A stretch of 64,000 nt of DNA. Source: Phellopilus nigrolimitatus. Lineage: Eukaryota; Basidiomycota; Agaricomycetes; Hymenochaetales; Hymenochaetaceae. Below the pieces are notes generated by a model. The model was not told the DNA's origin. It searched no databases and saw nothing but the letters and a program-made list of their open reading frames with translations. The position numbers were made by a program, and so were the translations under genes. Location: positions 992,001 through 1,056,000 of the forward strand of contig JAJOHG010000006.1 of the NCBI GenBank assembly GCA_021029095.1, in the 5' to 3' direction. Below are positions 12,021-22,701 of the stretch, one piece after another (positions within the stretch are counted from its first letter, which is position 1; every line of letters begins with the position of its first letter).

Positions 12021-13431
12021 ATGGATTTATCTGCTACTGATCCGGGCGACATCACTTCTACTCATATCAGCGACTGGCAATATGTATCTGAGGGCGGGGC
12101 TACCATTGTCTTCTCATACAGAGGCCCCTTCCACCCGCTCTTCTCTGGAACCGTCCTCCGCCTGCGCAAGACCGCTCTTTCCCGCAGCTCCTCCGAGGAA
12201 CGCTCAAAATACGAGCATCTCGAGGCTGAGCCTGATGATCCTTCCATCGGCTTCCAGCACATGGTCACGTCTAAGCTGATCCCTCTTGAAAGCCTTCCCC
12301 GCTTGGAGACTGTGCTTGTTGATAGAGCGTGGCTCGAAGCGCTGCGAAACTCGTCTGAGCACGAAAGACCATCAGAGAGAAGACTCAAAGATTGCATCGA
12401 TCTACGGCGCCGCAAAGGAGTTTTGGCTACTGACCTCATTGGTGGGGAAGGGTGGACTGTAGAGATAAAAGTGCGCACATACAGTCTGTTGTGTTGCACC
12501 GCGCATCCATAAATTTTGTGAACTTTACAGCCAAAATGGGGATTCCTTCCTAACCTAACGCATCTCTCCGCGGAAACGCGTTTCGCCAAGTGCCGTTGTT
12601 GTCGGTTCTGTATGTATGCCCACTACCGGGCGTTGAAAGGCGAAGGCGTGTCTCACGGGTACTGCCCCCTTGATCTGTTCTCTGTCAACAGCGAAAGAAC
12701 GTCACACGCGCTTCGCTGCCTATGGAAGGCATGGGTGCTCAGTGGGGGAACTATAAACAACCTGAAGATTTTTGCACACGGCAAGCTGGTTGATCCGAGA
12801 AACCGTGTAAGCGCTTTATCAAAGAATGCGATTCCACCATACTTATTGAATATCTGTGTATAAGTCTGAAGAACTTCGATTTCTATCTAATGACATAGAT
12901 GTCCCCAGTGACGCGGGAGAAGACGAAGTTCGGCTCATGGAAGCGTTCGTCGCCGCTCTCTTACCCTTACTCACAAAAACGCCGCTCCTCCGGACTCTCG
13001 CGCGCCTGCAGCGCACGCTCGACCCGCTCGACATCGAGGGGCTATTCGCGCTACATGAAACCCTCCGCACTACGTCCCCCGACGTTATTCCCCCACTCGA
13101 GCAGGCCTTCCCGGATCCGGATTTAGGCGACTGGGAACGCTTTGTCGAATCGTATCTAGACCCCGGATTCCAGCTCGCGCTCGACCACAAGATGCCTGAC
13201 CCGGCGCGACTGCGCTACTACACAATGGCGTACCTGCTTTCAGCGACGTTCAAGGATTGTTCGTTAATGCTTCGGCTAAGTAGAAGCGCTGGGACGCAGG
13301 ATACCATCACTGTAATTGATCTCGACCCAAAAAGCATGAGTCGTCTGAAGAAATGGGTCCAACTCGACCGCGATATCTCCACGTCTTTTGTAGACGACAG
13401 TCCCAGATATTGTCACGATAGTAGGTCTTAG
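12021..13431 (+). CDS. IPK1: inositol-pentakisphosphate 2-kinase
   Basis: The enzyme phosphorylates the 2-position of inositol pentakisphosphate to make phytate (IP6), which supports mRNA export and inositol pyrophosphate synthesis. Three exons (12021-12470, 12531-12806, 12865-13431) join in frame to 430 residues, close to fungal Ipk1 length. Family signatures are present in order: an N-terminal lobe with EGGATIVF and a VLRLRK lysine strand, EIKPKWGFLP across the first intron, the zinc-site-like CRCCRFCMYAH, YCPLDLFS, and the C-terminal VIDLDPKSMSRLKKW (the conserved D-x-DPK). The second intron ends TATAAG, chosen because it alone keeps the frame into SEELRFLSNDID. The upstream region is shared with the kinesin. 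Confidence 0.92.
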
Positions 13432-13959
13432 CATTCACTCCAACATTGTACGTGGTCAGTGCTATTGTTAATATATCAGTCGACCTGAACGGTTCATATT
13501 TTCTCCTCAGGATCGTGCACTTCTAACAAATAAGTTGCTTATATCTTCTACTAAATATCACTTTGACTTATATTTTCGCTGATTTTTCGACACATACATA
13601 TACATACCCATACAATCCAAGAGGCCCGAATGTGAGGAACTCACTACGACATATTATGACTTTTTCCATGACATCTGGCTAATGCAATGACATCTGAAGC
13701 GAGCGCCACGTTTGAGACGTTCAAGTAAGTTATGCAACACGGTACATATGTTCATTATGAACACTAACAATCATAGTTATACTCAACCCCTTAACCTGAC
13801 GACTATGACATTGAAAGAAAAATAAAACTGCAAAGCTCTCAAACGTGAGTGAGTATACAGTAATTATACATGGTTGCAAATTACTCACCCCATCATGTGC
13901 TCTCAAGTCTCACTCTCCGTGCAGATCTCCCCGTTACTTGGGTTCTTCATTGTAATCGG
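13432..13959. other. AT-rich intergenic region
   Basis: This stretch downstream of IPK1 has no supported reading frame. It is AT-rich with many short A and T runs, consistent with 3' untranslated and spacer sequence. Confidence 0.45.
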
Positions 13960-14370
13960 TTAATGCATTTCTATAACTTCCTCAATAGTCTGTAGATCCC
14001 GGGACATGGAATACAGGATGTACGGCCGACCCCATGTATTCCTTTCCTCAAGGACGAGCCGTGAAGAGCGCTCCTTCCTTACACACGAACGAGCACGGTC
14101 ATATACGGATTTTGGGTACTGTTCATTGTAACAGCTAGGGGCTTCCCATGTTGGGGCTTCGATACTGTCGGGCGGGGAGGCACTGACGGGGGAGGGCGGA
14201 TTCGAGCTTCTTTCCATCACTTCTGAGGGCGAGAGCAGGCATCGTATAGCTACAAAATAAAAATCTATATAGCCCTTCGAAGCGTACTTTGCAGCGTATC
14301 TATGCATAATTTTGAACTGCACACTAGACGTTTGAATGCAAAAGATTCGCATACCTTGATCTGGCTTCAT
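13960..14370 (-). CDS. hypothetical ORF, 136 codons, uncertain
   Basis: An uninterrupted frame runs from an ATG at 14370 to a stop at 13960. The product is basic at the C terminus (RKERSSRLVLEERNTWGRP) with a Ser/Pro-rich centre (RSSNPPSPVSASPPDS). I recognise no domain, and the codon choice is not strongly biased. It stands alone between IPK1 and the acyl-CoA dehydrogenase. It may be part of a small spliced gene or chance open frame. Confidence 0.2.
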   Translation of the reverse strand: MKPDQGMRIFCIQTSSVQFKIMHRYAAKYASKGYIDFYFVAIRCLLSPSEVMERSSNPPSPVSASPPDSIEAPTWEAPSCYNEQYPKSVYDRARSCVRKERSSRLVLEERNTWGRPYILYSMSRDLQTIEEVIEMH

Positions 14371-14716
14371 GGTATACTGAGCGTGGATACATGAATGCTT
14401 TGCGGCTTATTGCAGTTGAATCAAGGTAAAGCGCAAAGCACTGCGCTGATGGCGGTTGCCGTCGGTGGCGGAGACACGTGCTTCAGTGGTCGCGTCTGCT
14501 CCTGGAACTTGAGCAGTCCGGCTCATCTTGAAGCCATGCACAATCCATTGCTTCGCCGTTGTCGTCGTCTTATTCGGTCGCGCGGTCACCGCTCGTGTCC
14601 CGTGTTACTTTACCCCAGACGGCATCCCTCGGCATCTTCACGTATAGAATGCCCCGGATCATACGTGTAGTTCAGATATCCTCTTCTCCCGGACCCCCTC
14701 TCATCGTGTTCTCATC

Positions 14717-16553
14717 ATGTCTTGTTTCCTTGCTCGAAACCTACGTCGTGCCTTACCGCTGCGCCCGGCGTTCTCCCTGACTCGGAGACATGCTTCACAA
14801 TACAATCACCATGTCGCGGGTCTTTCCGACGACCAGGTCGAGGTTCGTCTGGCGCAAAGTGTCTGCAATGTTGGCTTGCTTACAGACAACTAATCGTGCT
14901 CCATCTTACACAGTTCCGAGATGCTATAACGCACTTTGTCGAATCGGAGGTTGCCCACAGAGCGGAAGAGATAGACAAGACCAACACGTTCCCTATCGTG
15001 AGTAATTAATGCTGCCGTATTTTCAAGGCTACGCACCCACAATGCCCGACCTTGTTTGAGCTTCGTAATGTTTCTAATGAATTATTCTTCCGCTCGTAGG
15101 ATCTCTGGCCGAAATTCGGCAACATGGGCCTGCTTGGAGTGACTGTCTCGCCCGAGTACGGAGGTCTTGGACTTGGCTACTTCCAGCACACCCTCGCAAT
15201 GGAGGTTAGTGGATATAATGAATAAACAGGATTCATCTTTTTATTAATGATCCCCGTATAAAGGAAATTTCGCGCGCGTCAGGATCCGTAGGGCTTTCTT
15301 ATGCAGCGCACTCTAATCTATGTGGTACGCAGTTTTAACAGACATCTCTTCCTTTCTCGCCTAACTCCCTAACTCTTGTCTCTTAGTGAACCAAATTTAT
15401 CGACATGGTACAGCGGCTCAGAAGGAAAAGTACCTTCCTGACCTCGTAACTGGTACCAAAGTGGGCAGCCTGGCTATGAGTGAGCCCGAGAGTGGTAGTG
15501 ATGTCGTGAGCATGAAGCTACGTGCGACAAAAGTCGATGGCGGATACGTGTTAAATGGCAATAAATTCTGGATAACAAACGGGCCTGTCGCATCAACTCT
15601 TGTCGTTTACGCGAAAACATCTCCTGAGAAGGGCTCGAAGGGAATAACGACTTTCATAGTTGAGAATGGCTTCAAAGGGTTCTCAACCCACCAGAAGCTG
15701 GACAAAGTCGGAATGCGCGGCAGCGATACATGCGAGCTCTTATTTGGAGACTGTTTTGTTCCGGAAGGTCTGCCTGTACGGTCTTTTGTTTTCCTGCTTT
15801 TTTCTTATAAGGAAAATAGAAAACGTCCTAGGACAATTAGACAAAGGTGCAGGTGTTCTTATGTCTGGACTTGATCTCGAACGCCTCGTGCTTAGCGGAG
15901 GACCTCTTGGGCTGATGCAAGCCTCATTTGACTATGCTGTTGAATACGTTCATGCACGCAAGCAATTTGGACAGCCTATTGGAACGTTCCAGTTGATGCA
16001 AGGTATTGTTTGGAACCGTGCCGTATGAGGAGACGGCGCTCAAATTTTATTATTATCATTTACAGGCAAAGTTGCTGACATGTACACCAAGCTCGAAGCA
16101 AGTCGTGCCTACGTATACGCGGTCGCGCGAGCATGCGATAATGGTCATGTTTCTCGACGAGTCAGACATGCTTTTCGATGATTATATCTGAGCGCATGCT
16201 AATTTTAATACTTCCTGTCTCAGGATTGCGCGGGTTCTATCCTTTACTCGACAGAGAAGGCTATCGAAGTCGCTCTCGAAGGTATGCAATGCCTAGGAGG
16301 CAATGGGTATATCAACGGTTAGTCAACTGCCGCAAACATCCTGATCTTCGCATTCCTAATTGCCTCCAATCCTCACCGGCATCGACGTTATTCGTCCGAC
16401 TTCCATTGTCCATTTTGGTTACGACGCCGGTGGACAGACTTCCCGATGGGCCGATTCTTGCGCGACGCCCGGCTGTATGCCGTTGGCGCAGGCACGCAGG
16501 AGATTCGGCGCATGCTCATTGGTCGCGAATTCAACAATGCCTTCCAATCGTGA
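14717..16553 (+). CDS. IVD: isovaleryl-CoA dehydrogenase, mitochondrial
   Basis: This FAD enzyme oxidises isovaleryl-CoA to 3-methylcrotonyl-CoA in leucine breakdown, passing electrons to ETF. The start at 14717 gives an Arg-rich presequence ([17 protein letters not shown]). Acyl-CoA dehydrogenase landmarks then follow: [27 protein letters not shown], the FAD/substrate segment [27 protein letters not shown], and [19 protein letters not shown], whose Glu is the position of the catalytic base in the isovaleryl and long-chain subfamilies. The C terminus has [20 protein letters not shown] and [10 protein letters not shown]. The stop is at 16551-16553. About seven short introns are needed. Identity along the C-terminal half closely follows animal IVD, so the substrate call is firm. 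Confidence 0.93.
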
Positions 16554-17516
16554 GCGAAGTCTGGCCCCGTGCTGCTTCGGGTGCTTCGGGCGACCAAGAA
16601 GTGCACTTTGACAGTCTGGGAGTAATCTGTCAGCGACCACAGGAGCTCCCGAGACAAAAATGTGGCGCGTGGCTGTCACTAATGGGCGAACTGTGTTTAG
16701 TGTTGTTGGATAACTTTCCGAAGACCGAGCTGCATTGCCGGCACGTCATAAACAAGAAGCATGGATGATATTTCTGCCTTTTTTTTTTTGCAAATGTATA
16801 CGTGAGAAAACTTTCTTCTCTTCTTCCTTGACATGGGGGACGTGACTTCGCATGCATAGAACCAAGCAGGCTGTGTATTTTCTTTTCTTTTCTGTGTAGA
16901 TTAGTTACGGGATTTTTGGAAGAAATGTTTAGGCGTGATCACAGGGCACTGTGGGGCGCAGGTTGGCTTACTTAATGTGGTGCGATGGACCCACTATTCT
17001 GAGACTCTTTTTTTAATCAATCGGGTTTATTTTTTTCAGGTTTAATTGACTCGGGATCCTGCTTTTGAGCTCTTTAAGGATATCCTAGACGTGAATAGAC
17101 TTACAGCTCGATGATTTTTCAATGTCTCGAATTAGGAGAAAAGCCAAGAAGCCTACAGCGGGGTCGGTCAGAAAATACGGACGCAGTTCGTCCTCCTAAT
17201 CGTCCTGTACGTGATCGAATATAATAATATTTATTGTTCTCTGACGGACAGTCACTTTTCGGTGTAGTATGACATCTGATTCGTCATCAGTGCACTGGTT
17301 GGCTCGAGGCTACGGTTTAAGTCCAGACTGACGGAATTATCCGCGCGTGCTGACGCACATAAGAGACCACTCGCCTATTAAATTGGCTTGCGCGTCGATT
17401 AGCCACTCTATACAACTCTTTCTCTTCCCCTCATCTGCAGTCTGACAAATTCTCCGCTCCCCTACTTGGGCTTTACCCATTATCTGCCACCAATCATCGA
17501 GCTCATATCTATCACT
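16554..17516. other. intergenic region between IVD and the Zn2Cys6 regulator
   Basis: About 960 bases with no supported gene. The left part is probably the IVD 3' untranslated region, and the right part should hold the regulator promoter. Pyrimidine-rich sequence (CAACTCTTTCTCTTCCCCTC) just before 17440 is typical of fungal transcription start regions. Confidence 0.5.
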
Positions 17517-19221
17517 ATGCTTGCCGAAATTCCCTCCCCCTCAAGTGGGACCCGCATGTCGCACGCTCTAAGCTCGACACAGTTAACCTCTGGTGATCTC
17601 GCACGCCTTTTTGTGCCTCAGACAGTCCGCGGTTTGACGCACGACAATTTGGAACTCCAAGGCCAGATAATGTCGTCCTCTTCATCGGGGTACGCTTCCA
17701 GTGGCACCTCAGCCAGCTCGCAGGACGTCTCGTCTATGTTGTCGTACATCGTCCCGAGTCAGTCAATGGGGACATCAACCTCAACGGCTACCATACACCC
17801 GCGAGCCTCGCTCACGCCGCTGGCCATACCCGGCAATGCGCCAGACTCGAATCTCATTACATCACAATGTCAGAGCTCATCGTCATCGTCGAGCACGTCC
17901 CCGCCCACGTCCTCGTCCCGTCCCCAAACGGCTGTGATCTCCAGACGATCAGACGGGACCAGCGGGTCCTCGGAAAAGAGTACCACCAACGACGGTCTTG
18001 TTTTCTGCCGCACGGCAATCCCGAGCGGGAGCCAGAGAACTGTTCAAGCCTGCAAGCAGTGTCGCGACCGGAAGACGAAAGTGAGTCGCTTTCGATGTTT
18101 TAGCGTATTTCTGTTATTGAAAAAAAAAATCATTTCATTTCAATAGTGCTCTGGTACGCGTCCTACGTGTAAGCGCTGCGTCGAGCGGGGCTTTACCTGT
18201 ATATGGGCTTCCGATATTCGTATGCGGAGTCGGCAGAGGCAACAAAAGCACCGCAAACTGGAATCGACTGACAGTAACGATACATCCATTACTGCTCTGT
18301 CTGTGCCACTTTCGCAGCCGGCTTCCCCCGTGGCTTTGTCACCGCTTCCCATCGCTGTGCAAATTTCGTTACCAGATGGCTCGCGCTCGGCGCCGCCCAC
18401 TCAACTGGCATTTACTTCCCTCGACCTTCCCGGTGCGACAGTTAGGCACGAGAAGAAGCGCACGAGCTGGTGTGGTGGAAAGTCCAGCACAGCTGCTTTA
18501 CCAACGTCGCTCAATAAAGGGGCGGAAGCGTTAAATATTATGGGCGTACCGATCAGACCTCTCACATCTATCGATGATTGCTGGGATACAGTGATAAACG
18601 CGCAGGTCGAGACACCAGGCATTGAAGGGGCCCCGATATTTGTGAACCCTGACATGCGAAATCCCGTCTCTGTCGCTCATCTCGCACTCTTCCGAGACAA
18701 GCAGGGCGATATGCAGGTTGAGCACAAAGAGGGGCAGATGCCGATCGTTACACCTTATTTCGACTTCAGCTTTGGCGACGCCGAGCATACTGTCAAACAA
18801 GGTACTAGGAGGAGTGGAGATGAACCTTCGTATGTTTTATTGTTTCATTTTATGCTCGTCTTCGAACTTATCACTAAGTTCCTTGATTGTGCGCAGGCCT
18901 TTGCCATCGGATGATTCTCACGAGTTTCCTCTGGTGCAGTGCGAGCTCTACTTTGGAGAGCAGGCATTCCCTGGGCACGAGAGCATGGGTCACTTCAGCG
19001 AGGATACTATGAAGCTGTTTAATCTCCCCGGCGCCGAGCAGCATGACAATGCGCCCGCTCATGAACTCGGCCTCTTTGACAGCATGTTTCTACCAGGATA
19101 TGCGACGCACGAGGGCGATGTAATTCTTTCGGAACAGACGATACCCATGACTCTCCCGCCATCAATATCGACTCAGGATGAGCTCATCGCGCAATTCCTC
19201 AACGCCGACTCCTTCGTATAG
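17517..19221 (+). CDS. Zn2Cys6 binuclear-cluster transcription factor
   Basis: This is a fungal-specific DNA-binding regulator of 523 residues from three exons (17517-18080, 18147-18829, 18897-19221). The N-terminal 180 residues are Ser/Thr-rich low complexity. The zinc cluster begins ACKQCRDRKTK at the end of exon 1 and continues CSGTRPTCKRCVERGFTC in exon 2, giving Cx2Cx6Cx6Cx2Cx6C. The first intron falls exactly between Lys and the third Cys. A basic linker (RMRSRQRQQKHRK) follows. The C-terminal half is acidic with aromatic patches (YFDFSFGD, ELGLFDSMF) that could act in activation. No fungal_trans middle homology domain is evident. The upstream ATG used here follows a pyrimidine-rich leader. 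Its targets are unknown; nothing proves that it controls the neighbouring IVD. Confidence 0.88.
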
Positions 19222-20609
19222 CGGTCGCATAAAGGCCTAACGTCGACTTTCGTCTCAATCTCACCCCTCCCCCCTCCCCGGCGCACCCCCTCTTTCTTTC
19301 CTGCCCTCTGATTTTATCTTTCCTTTTCTCTTTCCGTGTATTTCGATTGTTTACTCGCGATTTAGACCAAATTGAACGCCCATAAATTTACAAAAACAAT
19401 GTACATCTATTCATATAACACCAATTGTCCTCGTTTGTGCTACCTCACATTATCTTCCACATGGTCTTCTGTATCTCCTATCTTATATCTCATATACATA
19501 CGACGCAATAAATTACCAACAAAAAAAACGCATTGACACAGAAAGAACTTGCGATTACTTGGTACAATAGGGGTACCGCCTCCATAGCCGCAAGCGATCA
19601 AGCCACACCCGAATGCGGCTTGTTGCGGCATATGATCGACGCGAGTCTGAGACATGCAGAAAGCACCCGCTCGGAAGCTTCGACTTCGGCACAGTGTGCT
19701 GTAAGCACCTGCCCTGCTATCTGCCCCCCTCTCCTGAATCCTGAGCCTCAATACCTCCGGGTAAAGGGTAAGCCATATGCCAACGTTCCTCAATCCAAAA
19801 TTGCGTCTTTTCCTCCAGTTTCAAAAATTCCTGACCTTTGACCAAACAACAGCGAATTGAACATCATGCATGCTGCTCAGGAGGCAGGTAGCGTTATGTA
19901 CCAATGGTCCCGCAAGTCTCGTGAGTCACTCAGACAGCTCCCTCGCAAAAAAATATTTTCGCTAGGCTGCCGCTTCTTAGCAAGGCACTGGTGTCGCTTG
20001 CTCCACATCATACATAGGGGAATGGGCGAAAGCGGTCAAGGGATAGCGATTCAGATTCAGATTCCCCAAACACAGATGGCATGAATGTCATTCGAGGTGC
20101 GCGGCGTCGGCGGGGCCCCACATAGTGATAATTTGGGGATAGGTTCACTCTCAATAAACAGCCAGTCTTTGACAACACTGATTTTTCTTTTCTTTTCTTT
20201 GGTCTGAGATAGCAGATGGCGATAACGTTTATTGTAATTCACTCGTTTGCTAGCAGGTTTTCCACCATTCAAGCAGGGGCAGATTTAAAGATTTACAGGA
20301 CCGATTTAGAGGTTAGATAGATGGCCAAGATCAGGTTGCTGCCGAGACATATCAGCGCAGACTAGAACAATTAAGATATCGTCGACACAGTTCCGGTAGC
20401 ATTGCAGATCGTTTTTCACGCAGAGAATTTTGCTCGTCCCATCCATCGATAGGACGACAAGCGCTGAAAGGTGCAGCAATAGAAATTTGCAGAGCATGTA
20501 AATCCTTTCGTGTCATTACTTAATTGAAGGTGATACATAAATGCTTAAACAATGTCTTGGATTACCTATTGCTCGTGCCGCCGTATGTGTAGCGCCAGAA
20601 GCGCATGGG
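19222..20609. other. intergenic region between regulator and arginase (both 3' ends)
   Basis: About 1.4 kb lies between convergent genes. It begins with a C- and T-rich 3' untranslated stretch. Short open frames on both strands (for example 19533-19841 and 19440-19793) overlap each other antisense and show no motif. I see no supported gene. Confidence 0.5.
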
Positions 20610-22104
20610 CTATAGCAGAGTCTCTCCTAAATGTCCGAGCTCAAAGTCAGTGATGTCATCAAGTTTGAGCAGCCGGGGAGACGCACCAAGGGCGGAGCGC
20701 ACAAGTGAACAGCCGACGGCGACGGTTGCCTGAACGGCGGCAGCATCTGCTAACGACGGGTTCACCTCCATGATGTCGAGAGCGACAAGGAGGCCTGTCT
20801 CGTGGATGGCTTCGCATATGTAGTGTCCTTCGCGAAAAGTCAAGCCACCGCGAACCTACGCGGAAATCGTTAACAGGCTTGTTGAATAAAATCTGCAAGT
20901 TCGCTTACCGGGGTGCCCGTCGACGGCGCGACGCTCGGATCGAGCGCGTCGACGTCGAAGCTCAGGTGGATCGGGCGCTCCCGCTTCGGGTTCACGTGGT
21001 CGAGCGCCATCTCGACAACGCGTCCGATGCCGTACTTGTCGACTTCGTGCATGCTGTACGCCTTGATGCCCTGCTCGCGCAGGATCTTCTTCTCGCCCGC
21101 GTCGACATCGCGCAGGCCGATGTACACGAGCCGGCTCGGCGTCAGCCGCGGCTTGACCCACTCGTACTCCGGGATGTTCGGCTTGTTGAGCCCCAGCAGG
21201 AAGGAGACGGGCATGCCGTGGATATTCCCTGAGCCCAGTCATGGTGGATACGATAGATCAGGATAAGAAGATATTAGTTAAGGACACTTGACTTGCCGGA
21301 CTCCGTCGACTCGACGGTGTTAATGTCTGCATGCGCGTCGACCCATATCACACACGCGTCTGGGTAATGGCTGCATCGGCAAGATAAGATTAAGCACATT
21401 TGCGATAGTAGATATCGACGCCAATCAGACAACACACCTCAGTGTCCCAGAGATCGTGCCCATAGCCTGCCAAGGACTCAATGACGCCGCCTCTAGCACA
21501 CCAAAGAAAAGGCACGCACCAATGAATGGTCGCCCCCGATCGTGACAGGCAACTCGCCACGCGACGCATGCGCACCAACGACGTCCGCAACCGCGCGCGA
21601 CACCTACCAATCGACCCTTAGTGCGACTCAAGATGAAGATCTCGGCAGACCCACCTTGCTCACGAGACGCGGGTTCTTGAGAATGCCGATGGGAGGGTCA
21701 CGCTCGGCAGAAACCTCTTCGAACTGGTGGTGGCCGTCGAACTGGACGATCCAGCCCAGCTCCCTGAGCTGCCCGGCGAGCCCGGCGTTGACTAGGTGGA
21801 TCGGGCCTTGATCGACCCCCGCTCTCGGCTGTGTGAGGGTCAGCAAGGGTGGCACGAGCGGAAGGGTGAGACATGGGTACGTTACCTGGCCACCGCTGTG
21901 GGGAGTAAGAAGATAACGTTAGTGACGAGCAAACACGACTCGGCTTCTTCGACTTGCCTGAAGGGACATCCTACGATCTGCCGGACACAGAGGAGTGTAG
22001 AGAAGGGGAGAGGAGGTGAGCATTGGTGAAGGCTGTGGCGCGCCGATGTCGCGACTCACGGCTGCAGTCTTGGGGTTTGGCAAGTACTTGTGATCGCTGG
22101 CCAT
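20610..22104 (-). CDS. CAR1: arginase
   Basis: Arginase hydrolyses arginine to ornithine and urea with a two-manganese centre. The start at 22104 reads [15 protein letters not shown] (exon 22060-22104). Two microexons follow: 21958-21977 (20 nt, IVGCPF) and 21886-21895 (10 nt), which together restore the family motif IVGCPFSGGQ before [12 protein letters not shown]. Metal-binding motifs are all present: [19 protein letters not shown] and [11 protein letters not shown]. The HGMPVSF and EVNPSLAD segments are also typical. The C terminus ends [10 protein letters not shown] at 20610. The intron after the 20-nt exon has a GC donor (AG|GCAAGT at 21957). The gene points away from the duplicated region, and its 5' end lies 170 bases from it. 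Confidence 0.93.
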
Positions 22105-22504
22105 TTCCGTGCGTGTTCGATCTCGTTGGCTGCTGTGGTATCTAGGTTCAAAATTCGCGTCGTCGCTGTTGCTCAAAGAAAGCTGCGGACGCACAGGGCG
22201 TCCAAATGTATATGCGTTCGGAATGTGCCGCCATGCTAAGTTGCTGAGCACACTGCCTTTCTCCTAAAGTCGCTGAGGCCCATCTGGAGCTCCTTCCGGC
22301 CTGAACGCCATTGGTGCAAAGCAAAAACAGTCAAGTCCTTTTTGCGATTAGTACGCGCTATTTGTGATCAAAGGTCACTTGAGCGGTGCCGTGCCTGTTG
22401 CTCCTTATGAACACAATTAGCTGGTCGAATATATTTCAAAGCAGTCAAGCTCGTTGGTGAGGGAAAGAGACGAGGGGCAAACGGCGTAGCGTGCCGGACT
22501 CGGA

Positions 22505-22511
22505 TGACTCA
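22505..22511 (+). promoter_or_regulatory. TGACTCA bZIP/Gcn4-type site in RIB3-promoter copy A
   Basis: TGACTCA lies about 135 bases before the original RIB3 ATG position and is kept in all three copies (22505, 27157, 31986). The motif is the known Gcn4/CPC1 target; binding here is inference. Confidence 0.4.
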
Positions 22512-22701
22512 CCACCAATATTGTAGTAAGCGAGTTCATAAGCCGGCGCATAAAGTCACTAGTAACTATCTAAAGCCTCAACATGCTGCCCTAGTCTGTC
22601 TACTATTTTTCTTGCGTTGCCTCACTTACATATAGATAACATGGCACCGGCGCTTCCGCAATTATTTCTTTATCTCCAAATTTACCACAACCGAAAATCT
22701 C

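Noticed and set aside
19533..19841. 102-codon frame between the regulator and arginase
   Set aside because: It starts at a non-ATG codon, overlaps an antisense frame of similar length, and has no domain.
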